NCBI GenBank assembly: GCA_002778785.1
Contig: PEZS01000011.1
Span: forward strand, 1-64,000
DNA from: Bdellovibrionales bacterium CG10_big_fil_rev_8_21_14_0_10_45_34
GTDB taxonomy: Bacteria > Bdellovibrionota > Bdellovibrionia > Bdellovibrionales > 1-14-0-10-45-34
DNA: 64,000 nucleotides
Direction of reading: 5' to 3'
A program made the translations under genes and the position numbers. The notes beneath the pieces are model-generated. The model saw only the letters and a program-made list of their open reading frames with translations, did not search any database and was not told the origin of the DNA. Positions 1 to 7,691 of this stretch are shown in pieces (the stretch's first letter is position 1; every line of letters begins with the position of its first letter).

Positions 1-90
1 AATCTAGACAAAGCCTTGGATTAAGAATCTAGACAAAGCCTTGGATTAAGAATCTAGACAAAGCCTTGGATTAAGAATCTAGACAAAGCT
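1..90. repeat. 25-bp tandem repeat, about 3.6 copies
   Basis: Three complete 25-bp units and a partial fourth follow one another without spacers. Each begins AATCTAGACAAAGCC and ends TTGGATTAAG; the last diverges after AATCTAGACAAAGC. The array begins at or before the window edge, so the copy number is a minimum. It lies just downstream of murF (minus strand), where mraY usually follows in a dcw cluster. The complete units look identical, which suggests recent expansion or active slippage. I see no open frame through it and no terminator hairpin. Confidence 0.9.
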
Positions 91-105
91 TTGCGGGCTT
101 ACAAA

Positions 106-1524
106 TCAATCGAGTTGAGCGAGGACTCGCTCGAGTTTCATTCCACGGGAACCCTTAAGAACAATTAAATCATCTGCTTCAAGGCGACTCTTTAAAGACA
201 TGGTCAGCGACTCATCAAAAGACTCAGTGGCTGCGAAATCGCCCGAAGGGTAGATTTCTTTGTAAGCTTCCTCAAATTCTTTGTAAGGACTTCCGTAGAA
301 CCACACAAAATCAAACTTCAGTTCAGCAATCTGTCTTGCAATAGACCTGTGCATCTCTGCCGAGTGTGAACCAAGCTCTAACATTTCACCCAAGACGGCG
401 TATCTCCTCCCGCGAACCTTTATGCGTGACAAATTTTCTAAGAGCGCAAGAACACTCTCTGGATTAGCATTGTAACCATCAAACACGACTCGGGCTCCGC
501 CCTTGAGCTTCATGACTTGGTTTCTGCCCCACTCTGTTTTGCATCCACTGAGTGACTTCCAAATTATATCTGGTTCAACCCCCGCTGCCAAAGCCACGCA
601 AGCTGCTGCCATGATATTGTAAACATTTTGTCTTCCGAAGATTGGTATCTTTACCCGACCTGGCTCACCGCCAATACGGCCCGCGATTTCAACATGATCA
701 AAGGTAGAAACCACATCTCTTAGGTGAACTGCCGCTGCCGGGTCGTAGTAACTAAAAGTCAAAACACGATCGTCTTTGCCAGCAAATCTTGCAGAAGCCG
801 CGTGTCGGTTCATCATTTCGCGAGTGTGCGGATTGTCGAGATTATAGATACGCCGAGCGTTGTCTTTAGCTCCTAAATAAATTTCTTCCTTCGCTTTTGC
901 TATGGCCTCAACCGAACCCAAGTTTTCAATATGACCGCTACCAACCATCGTTACGACAACCACATCAGGCTGAGCTATTGTGCAAAGCTCCGTGATTTCT
1001 CCTGCGTGATTCATACCCATTTCTACGATGACCACTTTGGCTTCTGCCGAAGTCGATAACAATGTGAGAGGAAGCCCTATGTGATTGTTGAAGCTACCTT
1101 TAGCATAATTTGTCGCAAATTTCTGAGACACCAAATGAGCACAAAAGGTCTTTGTTGTTGTTTTGCCGTTAGAGCCGGTAATTGCTAGTACCTGAAATTT
1201 GTTTTTAATTCGCCATCTTTGTGCCAAAAGCTGAAGAGACTTTAACGTGGACTCTACCGATACGACCAAATTATCTGGAAAATACGTCACAAGTTTTTGC
1301 GCCATCTGAGGGTCATCCACGACCACACCAAGTGCCCCCTTTTTAAGAGCCTCTTCAGCAAACCGATTGCCATCAAAGTTGGGACCACTTAACGCAAAAA
1401 ACAAATGGCCAGCCACCTCGCTGCGAGTGTCTGTGGTGACGCCCAAAAAGTTTTCTTCTTTTGTGGGGTTTTCACCGCCCAATTGTTCTTTAACCCAGGC
1501 TACAGGAATCATTAGTTTACTCAT
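106..1524 (-). CDS. murF: UDP-N-acetylmuramoyl-tripeptide--D-alanyl-D-alanine ligase MurF
   Basis: MurF adds D-Ala-D-Ala to UDP-MurNAc-tripeptide in the cytoplasm, the last soluble step of peptidoglycan precursor synthesis. The Mur-ligase P-loop is visible as ITGSNGKTTTKTF near residue 115, followed by the central-domain motif VEMGMNHAGEI. Length (472 aa) is normal for MurF. I chose the ATG at 1522-1524 (MSKLMIPVAW) because AGAGGG sits ten bases upstream; an in-frame start 15 codons earlier lacks such support. MurF normally follows murE directly, but here about 710 bp carrying an opposite-strand toxin-antitoxin module separates them, so murF may need its own promoter. A candidate on the minus strand is TTGATA near 1620 with TACTAT about 16 bp on. 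Identification is firm; the promoter is tentative. Confidence 0.95.
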   Translation of the reverse strand: MSKLMIPVAWVKEQLGGENPTKEENFLGVTTDTRSEVAGHLFFALSGPNFDGNRFAEEALKKGALGVVVDDPQMAQKLVTYFPDNLVVSVESTLKSLQLLAQRWRIKNKFQVLAITGSNGKTTTKTFCAHLVSQKFATNYAKGSFNNHIGLPLTLLSTSAEAKVVIVEMGMNHAGEITELCTIAQPDVVVVTMVGSGHIENLGSVEAIAKAKEEIYLGAKDNARRIYNLDNPHTREMMNRHAASARFAGKDDRVLTFSYYDPAAAVHLRDVVSTFDHVEIAGRIGGEPGRVKIPIFGRQNVYNIMAAACVALAAGVEPDIIWKSLSGCKTEWGRNQVMKLKGGARVVFDGYNANPESVLALLENLSRIKVRGRRYAVLGEMLELGSHSAEMHRSIARQIAELKFDFVWFYGSPYKEFEEAYKEIYPSGDFAATESFDESLTMSLKSRLEADDLIVLKGSRGMKLERVLAQLD

Positions 1525-1611
1525 TTCGCAATTGCCCTCTGTTCGGCTACGAATCCCAAGACTGACCACCTTTGGTTCGTAGGTCAGTTAGTCTATAGTA
1601 GCTTGAGGTTA

Positions 1612-1625
1612 AAACTTATCAACTT
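1612..1625. repeat. att-like direct repeat, left copy (duplicated murE 3' end)
   Basis: AAACTTATCAACTT occurs here and again at 2259-2272 inside the last codons of murE. Similarity extends on both sides with small gaps (TTGAGGTT before, TTCTTAC versus TTCCTTGC after), so this looks like a decayed duplicate of the murE 3' end. The two copies bracket the HigBA module, as expected if the module entered at the 3' end of murE and left a duplicated end behind. No recombinase gene is nearby. Confidence 0.55.
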
Positions 1626-1647
1626 TCTTACACCAGGGTAGTTCAAA

Positions 1648-1918
1648 ATGATCCAACACGCCAATAAGTCGGACAATTTAAAGTCGCTAAGTGCACGGGG
1701 CATCCATAAAAAGGATAGTTCGGCGCAAGCTTCAGGCACTGGATTCCGCTATAGAGGTTTCAGATTTAAAGGCTCCGCCAGATAACAGGCTCGAAGCTTT
1801 AAAAGGAAATTTGACTGGCTATTATAGTATTCGCGTAAATGACCAATGGCGATTGATTTTTAAGTGGAGTGCTAAAGACAAGGGTCCGATAAATGTTGAT
1901 ATTGTGGATTGCCATTAA
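1648..1918 (+). pseudogene. higB: HigB/RelE-type toxin, frameshifted
   Basis: HigB toxins are ribosome-dependent mRNA interferases of the RelE/ParE superfamily. The C-terminal two thirds read in one frame from about 1709 and contain the family signature: a basic helix RRKLQALDSA, then PPDNRLEALKGNLTGYYSIR, NDQWRLIFKW and the end VDIVDCH. The N-terminal 21 residues (MIQHANKSDNLKSLSARGIHK) read in a different frame from the ATG at 1648. The frames meet at a run of five A at 1708-1712; with four A the gene would give one continuous protein of about 89 aa, a normal HigB length. A shorter product could start at the GTG at 1691, but it would lack the N-terminal strand. It is either a pseudogene, a sequencing error in a homopolymer, or, less likely, a frameshift-regulated toxin. 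Confidence 0.7.
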
Positions 1919-1934
1919 GAAAGGGAACTCGTTT

Positions 1935-2228
1935 GTGAGAAGAATAATCAAAAACCCCATTACTCCGGGCGAGATGTTGAAGGAAGAGTTTTTAATTCCT
2001 TTGAAGCTGACACAAAGGCATTTCGCCAACCATATTGGGGTGGATACCAAAACTATTAATCGGGTTGTGAAAGGCCGAACTGCACTAACCCCGGAGTTAG
2101 CGGTAAAGTTTGCAGCGGCATTTTCCATGAACGCTGAATTTTGGCTGAACCTACAACATGCAGTGGATTTGTGGAAAATTCACAAATCCGGAAAAAATCT
2201 ACCGAAGCCTTTAATCAAGGCCAGTTAA
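1935..2228 (+). CDS. higA: HigA-type antitoxin, XRE helix-turn-helix
   Basis: The 97-aa product has the HigA layout: an N-terminal NPITPGEMLKEEFLIPL segment followed by an XRE helix-turn-helix (LTQRHFANHIGVDTKTINRVVKGR) and ALTPELAVKFAAAFSMNAEFWLNLQ, as in the HigA/VapI family. HigA antitoxins neutralise HigB and repress their own operon. I chose the GTG at 1935 because AAGGGA lies about ten bases upstream and the preceding residues fall outside the family pattern. It begins 16 bp after the toxin stop, the toxin-first order typical of higBA. The module points against the surrounding dcw genes. Confidence 0.9.
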   Translation: MRRIIKNPITPGEMLKEEFLIPLKLTQRHFANHIGVDTKTINRVVKGRTALTPELAVKFAAAFSMNAEFWLNLQHAVDLWKIHKSGKNLPKPLIKAS

Positions 2229-2237
2229 AGGTACGTG

Positions 2238-3728
2238 CTAGCTAGAGGTTTGAGCTAGAAACTTATCAACTTCCTTGCGATCTGAAAAATTCAAGCGTTG
2301 AGATCCAATGATTTGATACTCCTCATGGCCCTTGCCCGCGATAAGTAGAGTGTCGCCTTCCGAAAGTCGGTGAAGTGCTTTTGATATAGCCTTTGCTCTA
2401 TCTACTTCATTAAAAATAGGTTTGTCAGTTTTTGGTAGCCCCGATGCAATCTCTTTAATGATCGCATCAGGATCTTCTGTGCGAGGATTATCTGAAGTGA
2501 TCCAAACCTCGTCGGCAAATCTTTCAGCAATTTTTGCCATTATCGGTCTCTTTGATCTATCTCTATCTCCGCCGCAACCAAAAAGCGCTACAAGCTTTGA
2601 GCTCGAACGTTTTAGCTGCGACAAAGAGTTCAGCACCTTCTCAAGCGCATCCGGCGAATGCGCAAAGTCAATAATGGCGTGTGCTCCATTCGGAAGTTCA
2701 ACCGTTTCCATTCGGCCCTTTACGCTGCTAAGACTTCCTAAAACGGATGCCACTTCTTTTGCCGAAAATCCATTTGCGCAAAGACCGGCAAACACAGCCG
2801 CCGCGTTCCAAGCATTAAACGCCCCGGTCAGCGTAGTTTTAATTTGATGACTTCCCCAGGGAGACTCTAGAGAAAATGTGGTTTCACCAATTCGGCACCG
2901 CATGTCTTCAATTTGTATCTTTTGACCCGTAAGACGCTCATTGTTGGTACTTCCAACCCAATAGACCTTCTGAGAATTGTCACATTTTACTTTTCTCACC
3001 CATTCGTCATCAGAGTTAAGTATAACGACTCCGCCTTGAACCAAATATTGAGAAATCAGGCGCTCCTTCGCTTCAAAGTAGGTTTGCATGGTTTTGTGAT
3101 AGTCTAAATGATCCAGGGTCAAATTTGTAAAGACCGCTGTGTTCACGAAGACTCCTTCAATTCTCTTCTGAACAAGAGCGTGGCTCGAGGCTTCAAAGGC
3201 CAAATCCGTTGCTCCCAGCTTTTTCATTTGAAAAATTCTGCGGTGAAAATCAATAACCCCAGGAGTGGTGAGCTCTGTTGGCCAACTGTGAGCCTTTAAC
3301 CGGTGCCCAACCGTACCAATGACGCCACAAGATCTTCCCATGTTGTTTAAGGCAGACTCCAAGTAATGAGTGAGAGATGTCTTGCCGTTAGTTCCTGTTA
3401 CAGCCCAGACGGTGAGCGCTTGTCTTGCTTCTTTTGTTGAAAAAAATCGTGAAGCCAATTCTGGCTTTAAAAGGGACGTATTTTTAGTCTGATAAACGGC
3501 TCCGCGAAAACTCCCCAGTTCTATGGGCCAATCTTCTAAAAGAACACAGGCCGCCTGAGAAAGGTCTTTAATAAATTTATGAGAATCAAAACGCTCTCCT
3601 TTTGAGGCGATAAAAAGGGCTCCCTCAGAAACGTTACGTGAGTCATCGGCAATGTCGGTCACTTCGATATCACCATTTCCTTTAACAATCTTTACTGGAA
3701 GATTTTTTAACAGATCGTTCACCAACAC
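2238..3728 (-). CDS. murE: UDP-N-acetylmuramoyl-L-alanyl-D-glutamate--2,6-diaminopimelate ligase MurE
   Basis: MurE adds the third stem-peptide residue to UDP-MurNAc-L-Ala-D-Glu in the cytoplasm. Visible motifs are the P-loop TGTNGKTSLTHY near residue 112, the central motif FEASSHALVQKR, and WITSDNPRTEDPDAII near the C-terminus. The DNPR motif is characteristic of MurE enzymes that add meso-diaminopimelate, pointing to Gram-negative-type peptidoglycan. The 496-aa length is normal. The start is a GTG at 3728, preceded by AGTAGGG at a suitable distance; TTG and GTG codons follow immediately, so a one- or two-codon shift is possible. It lies 135 bp after ftsI. Its last 14 or so codons are partly duplicated at 1612-1625 beyond the HigBA insertion. 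Confidence 0.96.
   Translation of the reverse strand: MLVNDLLKNLPVKIVKGNGDIEVTDIADDSRNVSEGALFIASKGERFDSHKFIKDLSQAACVLLEDWPIELGSFRGAVYQTKNTSLLKPELASRFFSTKEARQALTVWAVTGTNGKTSLTHYLESALNNMGRSCGVIGTVGHRLKAHSWPTELTTPGVIDFHRRIFQMKKLGATDLAFEASSHALVQKRIEGVFVNTAVFTNLTLDHLDYHKTMQTYFEAKERLISQYLVQGGVVILNSDDEWVRKVKCDNSQKVYWVGSTNNERLTGQKIQIEDMRCRIGETTFSLESPWGSHQIKTTLTGAFNAWNAAAVFAGLCANGFSAKEVASVLGSLSSVKGRMETVELPNGAHAIIDFAHSPDALEKVLNSLSQLKRSSSKLVALFGCGGDRDRSKRPIMAKIAERFADEVWITSDNPRTEDPDAIIKEIASGLPKTDKPIFNEVDRAKAISKALHRLSEGDTLLIAGKGHEEYQIIGSQRLNFSDRKEVDKFLAQTSS
2259..2272. repeat. att-like direct repeat, right copy (within murE 3' end)
   Basis: This 14-bp AAACTTATCAACTT lies in the final codons of murE (encoding EVDKFL on the minus strand) and matches 1612-1625 exactly. 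It is the intact copy; the left copy is non-coding. Together they flank the higBA genes. Confidence 0.55.
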
Positions 3729-3863
3729 TTCTAGACCCTACTCCAACCAATCAGTAATTCTAACAGATACCCACTTTAGCCTCTGACTACAAAATACACC
3801 TATTCAGCAAATATGTTAGCCACTATTGCAGAGGATATATTGGCGACTTCAGCAAGAGGCTCT

Positions 3864-5852
3864 TCATTCGAAAAACACTTGAAGCGTCGTATTCCTGGCG
3901 AAACTTTCTCCTGCCGGAGGCGATTGGCTGGTAACCTGGCCGCTTCCGTAAAAATTTACGGATCCACTCAGGCTGCGAACTCTTTCTGCAACCTCGCGAA
4001 GGCTAAGGCCTTTTAAATCGGGAACAACCTCGGCCCCGTCCGAAGTCCTTTTTGATTCTTTTGAAGCAGACCCAACAAGTTGCTCTGCTGAGCCCGCAGT
4101 TCCGGCCTTCAAATGAGCGACTTCGCCTGAGGGCGATGGCTTAATCTGAAAAGCCTCCGATAAAAACTGACTGATCGCTTCGCTTTCAACTTCAACTCGA
4201 GGCACACCAAGCTTTCTCATAGTATAACCAGCGACTTTCGAAAAAAGAGGAGCCGCCGTTTCCGAAGCATAATAGACGCCCTTAGGCGTATCGATTGCTA
4301 CAAAAATGACCGCCTTAGGATTTTGCGCTGGTAAGAAACCAATAAAGCTAGAGATGTAGGCCCCTTTTTCATACCCGCCGTTAATAAGATCTGGCTTTTG
4401 CGCGGTACCCGTTTTACCTGCGACAGGATAGCCTTTTACCTGTGCCGACTTGCCCGTTCCCTCGGCCGACGTCACTCCCAACAACATGTAGGTTAATGCT
4501 AAGGCTTGGCTTTTAGAAAGCACCCGCCGGGAGCGAATTCTCGGTTCGCCGGCGTCTTCTTCGTTTGCAACAAGAAACGGTTCACTAAGCATCCCGCCAT
4601 TTGCAATGGCCGCATACCCATTTGTTATTTGAAGAGCATTCACGGCGACTCCCTGTCCAAAGGAGATGTTGCTTAAACGAATCTTACGCCAAGGAGGGCG
4701 AGAAAGAATTCCACCAACCTCTCCTAAAAACTCTGTCGAACTGGCTTTACCAAAGCCAAAATCTAAGAGCGCACTAAAGAGACGTTCATCTCCAATTCGA
4801 AAGGCCATTTTTGTTGTGCCGATGTTTGATGATTTTTGTATAATCTCATTGACCGTCAACATCTTAAACTTATGCTTTTGATCGGCTTCTCGTATGAAAT
4901 GCTTTCCTATTTGAAACTGACCGTCTTCGCAATCAAACACTGAATTGGGCAATATTTTTTTATCTCTTAGACCGGCCGCAACCGTAAAAATTTTGAAAGT
5001 ACTTCCCGGCTCGAAAATATCGGCTACGACCCGATTCTTTCGTAATTCTGCACTCACACTTTTTGCTGAGTTGAGATCGAAAGAAGGGTAGTTCGCCATA
5101 GCCATGACTCCAGAATTTTCGGGATCCAATATTATGCCGAACGCGCCTTTTGCTTGGTGTCTCATCACAGCGAGTTCCAGTTGGCGCTCCAGATAGTACT
5201 GAAGGTCGCGATCTAAAGTGAGGTTCAAAGAGCGTCCATCATGCCTCTTCGTAAAATCGCTTGCCTCTACAAAGAGCGGTCGTCCTCGAGCGTCCCGCTG
5301 TACAGTCAGATCTCTAGGATCCCCTTTAAGTACCGAGTTAAACTGCTTCTCAACCCCTTCAAGACCTTGTGACTCTGACCCCACAAAGCCAAGCACATGT
5401 GCAGCCAATGGCCCATTTGGGTAAACTCTCTTTGATTCCTCAATAAATCCCACTCCTTGAAGGTTAAGAGCTTCAATCGCCTTCTTTTGTTGTAGAGTGA
5501 GTCTTCGAGCCAGCCAAACAAATCTTTTCTTTTTATTTGCAGTGGCTTTTCGAATCTCTTTTTCTGAGAGCTTAATCAGGGGTGCAATTTTTTTAGCAAA
5601 GGTTTTCTGAGACTCGATCAAGAAGCTATCAGCGAACAAGGAGTGAGCTGGCACTGACACTGCCAACTCCTTTCCGCTACGATCAAAAATGTCTCCACGA
5701 AGTGCCGGAAGCGTGATTTTTGTCTCGTACTGTTTTGTGCTTTGTCGATCTAAGCGAGCGTCGGAGCCAAATTTAATATAGAAGCCTCTTAGCAAAAGGC
5801 CTGCCCAGGCTATAGTGAATGCCAAAAATAAAAGGATTTGTCTTGTTTTCAC
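3864..5852 (-). CDS. ftsI: Peptidoglycan DD-transpeptidase FtsI (PBP3) with C-terminal PASTA domain
   Basis: Class B penicillin-binding protein that cross-links septal peptidoglycan in the periplasm. Order: membrane anchor at residues 5-25, pedestal/dimerisation domain with the LRGDIFDRSG motif near 50-60, transpeptidase domain with serine motif STFK at 284-287, SSN at 341-343 and KTGT at 480-483, then a PASTA domain at about 608-662 (VVPDLKGLSLREVAERV). PASTA domains bind peptidoglycan or muropeptide-like ligands and are commoner in Gram-positive PBPs and Spo/FtsI of some deltaproteobacteria than in E. coli FtsI. All catalytic residues are present. The GTG start at 5852 overlaps the ftsL stop (GTGA), indicating translational coupling. 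Confidence 0.95.
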   Translation of the reverse strand: MKTRQILLFLAFTIAWAGLLLRGFYIKFGSDARLDRQSTKQYETKITLPALRGDIFDRSGKELAVSVPAHSLFADSFLIESQKTFAKKIAPLIKLSEKEIRKATANKKKRFVWLARRLTLQQKKAIEALNLQGVGFIEESKRVYPNGPLAAHVLGFVGSESQGLEGVEKQFNSVLKGDPRDLTVQRDARGRPLFVEASDFTKRHDGRSLNLTLDRDLQYYLERQLELAVMRHQAKGAFGIILDPENSGVMAMANYPSFDLNSAKSVSAELRKNRVVADIFEPGSTFKIFTVAAGLRDKKILPNSVFDCEDGQFQIGKHFIREADQKHKFKMLTVNEIIQKSSNIGTTKMAFRIGDERLFSALLDFGFGKASSTEFLGEVGGILSRPPWRKIRLSNISFGQGVAVNALQITNGYAAIANGGMLSEPFLVANEEDAGEPRIRSRRVLSKSQALALTYMLLGVTSAEGTGKSAQVKGYPVAGKTGTAQKPDLINGGYEKGAYISSFIGFLPAQNPKAVIFVAIDTPKGVYYASETAAPLFSKVAGYTMRKLGVPRVEVESEAISQFLSEAFQIKPSPSGEVAHLKAGTAGSAEQLVGSASKESKRTSDGAEVVPDLKGLSLREVAERVRSLSGSVNFYGSGQVTSQSPPAGESFARNTTLQVFFE

Positions 5853-6163
5853 AAATCGACTTCTGGCCTTTGTGCTCTCATGATCTGAACGGAAAGACTC
5901 CTTCCTTGTATCTTTTCGATAGATTGGTTGAGTCTCTCGATTCTCTCTGGAGCTGCCAAATTCGCGAGCTCAGATTTTTTTTCTCGGTTGGCCTGAAATA
6001 ATAACTTTTCACTTTGGCTGAGTTTCAAAAGTTGGTAACCCATTCGGCGATTTTCAAGCTTCAGAGTTGCAACTAAAAACACCCCTGAAAGACACATTGT
6101 TACCGCCAAGAGCATTGAGCGGGTTTGGTACTTCCCTTGCGATGAATAGGTATTGTCTTTCAT
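5849..6163 (-). CDS. ftsL: Cell division protein FtsL-like
   Basis: A 104-aa bitopic membrane protein with the FtsL layout: a short basic cytoplasmic N-terminus, one membrane span (about residues 16-36, SMLLAVTMCLSGVFLVATL) and a periplasmic heptad-like coiled coil (LLKLSQSEKLLFQANREKK). FtsL bridges FtsQ/FtsB and FtsW/FtsI at the division site. Sequence conservation in this family is low, so the call rests on position between rsmH and ftsI, size and topology. Both ends overlap the neighbouring genes by four bases. Confidence 0.88.
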   Translation of the reverse strand: MKDNTYSSQGKYQTRSMLLAVTMCLSGVFLVATLKLENRRMGYQLLKLSQSEKLLFQANREKKSELANLAAPERIERLNQSIEKIQGRSLSVQIMRAQRPEVDL

Positions 6164-7041
6164 AGAGCTACTCCTTTTTGAAACATTCGCAGCTTGGCGC
6201 TACGACTGCGGGGATTGCTATTTGTTTCTTCCTTCGATGCGATAATTACTTTTTTATTTATTAGACGGCCATGACTTGGTACAAACTCTTTGAGTTTGTA
6301 TTTAACCAAACGATCTTCACTAGAATGAAATGTAATAATGATAAGTAAGCCCTCGCTCTTTAACGAAGAGATCGCGTGTGGGATAGCTTCTCTTACCTGA
6401 TCAAGCTCACTGTTAACCTCCATTCGAAGGGCAAGAAAATATATTGTCGCCGGATGATGTCCGCGCTGTCGCCAACCGGCCGCTCGGGCTATAACCTTTG
6501 CAAGCATCTCGGTTGTTTCAATGGCACATACTTGCCTTGCTTCAACTATGGCCTTTGCAACTCGGCGTGATCCCCTTGCTTCTGCATTTTTGTAAAACAT
6601 GTTTGCAAGGTCCTCTTGCTCCCATGTGTTCACAATGTCGTAAGCAGTTAAGTTAGTCGAAGTGTCCATACGCATATCAAGCCTACCAGGCTTATTGAAA
6701 CTAAAACCTCGCTCTGCTTCATCAAGCTGCGGAGAGCTCACACCAAGATCAAACAGAATAGCGTCAAATGTCTCTTTTGGTACGCTCTGCACGTAATCAG
6801 AAAAAGTCGCTTTAACGAGAACTAGCTTTTCTCTTTGAATCCACTCTGAGAAGTGTTCCTTTGCAAAATCAATCGCAGTGTTATCCCTATCAACTGCAAC
6901 CACTTTAGAATCTGGAAAGGCCTCCAAGAATGCTCGGGTGTGCCCTCCTCGTCCAAATGTTCCATCAAGTATTGTCGTGGGCGGCGTAGACATATTTTTC
7001 ATCTCAGAGATGATTTCATTCAAGAGTACCGGAATATGCAT
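6160..7041 (-). CDS. rsmH: 16S rRNA (cytosine(1402)-N(4))-methyltransferase RsmH
   Basis: RsmH (MraW) methylates N4 of C1402 in 16S rRNA using S-adenosylmethionine. Family marks are the start MHIPVLLNEI, the SAM-binding loop LDGTFGRGGHTRAFLE, VDRDNTAIDFA, the segment FDLGVSSPQLDEAERGFSF followed by GRLDMRMD, and near the C-terminus IITFHSSEDRLVKYKLKEF. Length is 293 aa from the ATG at 7039-7041. I prefer this start to one 17 codons upstream because the family begins with MHxPVLL, and GGAAG lies about nine bases before it inside the end of mraZ. Confidence 0.96.
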   Translation of the reverse strand: MHIPVLLNEIISEMKNMSTPPTTILDGTFGRGGHTRAFLEAFPDSKVVAVDRDNTAIDFAKEHFSEWIQREKLVLVKATFSDYVQSVPKETFDAILFDLGVSSPQLDEAERGFSFNKPGRLDMRMDTSTNLTAYDIVNTWEQEDLANMFYKNAEARGSRRVAKAIVEARQVCAIETTEMLAKVIARAAGWRQRGHHPATIYFLALRMEVNSELDQVREAIPHAISSLKSEGLLIIITFHSSEDRLVKYKLKEFVPSHGRLINKKVIIASKEETNSNPRSRSAKLRMFQKGVAL

Positions 7042-7042
7042 T

Positions 7043-7501
7043 TTAAGATACTTCCGCAAAAAAGCCGGCGATGTTTCCGGCATTCTGTTCAAAACCCTTT
7101 ACGAGTTCTTCATGAACAATAGACCACTCCGCCTGAGACCAAATTTCTATTTTGTTGCCCATTCCTACCATGACTAGACTATCCTCTAGTTTTGCGTAAC
7201 CCCTGAGGGTGGGTGGTACGAGAATGCGGCCATTACTGTCAGAACTAATCTTTGTGGCTGAACTGACATAAAACCTGAGAAAAGCTTGCACTTCAGGGCG
7301 CAGCGAAGGCAAATCATTAAAACGTGATTCGAGCTTGGACCATTCAGTTTCGGTAAAAAAATCAAGGTACGGGCGTTTTTGATAGACGGCATTCGCCAAA
7401 ATAAATTGGCCGTCGCAAAGAGTTCGCCACGACTGAGGCAAGACGAAACGTCCTTTCTGATCGATTTTCGACTCGAGACGCCCTCGGAAGCTTGCAACCA
7501 T
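7043..7501 (-). CDS. mraZ: Transcriptional regulator MraZ
   Basis: First gene of the division cluster. MraZ is a DNA-binding protein with two SpoVT/AbrB-like swapped-hairpin halves, and it binds repeats in its own promoter. The two halves are visible: residues about 1-50 (FRGRLESKIDQKGRFVLPQSW) and 80-130 (SSATKISSDSNGRILVPPTL), each with the DxKGR / DxxGR signature. Length 152 aa is typical. Operator-like repeats lie 67-91 bp upstream of the start. Confidence 0.95.
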   Translation of the reverse strand: MVASFRGRLESKIDQKGRFVLPQSWRTLCDGQFILANAVYQKRPYLDFFTETEWSKLESRFNDLPSLRPEVQAFLRFYVSSATKISSDSNGRILVPPTLRGYAKLEDSLVMVGMGNKIEIWSQAEWSIVHEELVKGFEQNAGNIAGFFAEVS

Positions 7502-7567
7502 TCGTGGTTTCCTTTAATCGGTCCATCCTGGACCTGAACATTTATCGTCGCACACTTTGGGATTTCC

Positions 7568-7592
7568 AACCACGATTTCCCACCTTTTACCA
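7568..7592 (-). promoter_or_regulatory. MraZ operator: three TGGNN boxes with 10-bp period
   Basis: On the minus strand, TGGTA, TGGGA and TGGTT start exactly 10 bp apart (plus-strand 7588-7592, 7578-7582, 7568-7572). MraZ of E. coli, Mycoplasma and others binds TGGGN repeats separated by five-base spacers, and this matches that architecture with one consensus and two near-consensus boxes. The position, just upstream of mraZ, fits autoregulation of the dcw cluster. The -35/-10 hexamers were not assigned. Confidence 0.7.
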
Positions 7593-7691
7593 CCGAAGAT
7601 CTAGCTTCGAAAAATGCCCACTTGGAGACCTGCGTCGTTTTTGTTTAGACTAAAGGGGAGGCTCGCCTCCAAAAGAGGGTACTATTATTTC

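Noticed and set aside
1-90. Possible CRISPR array
   Set aside because: The units follow each other with no spacers, and no cas genes are visible.
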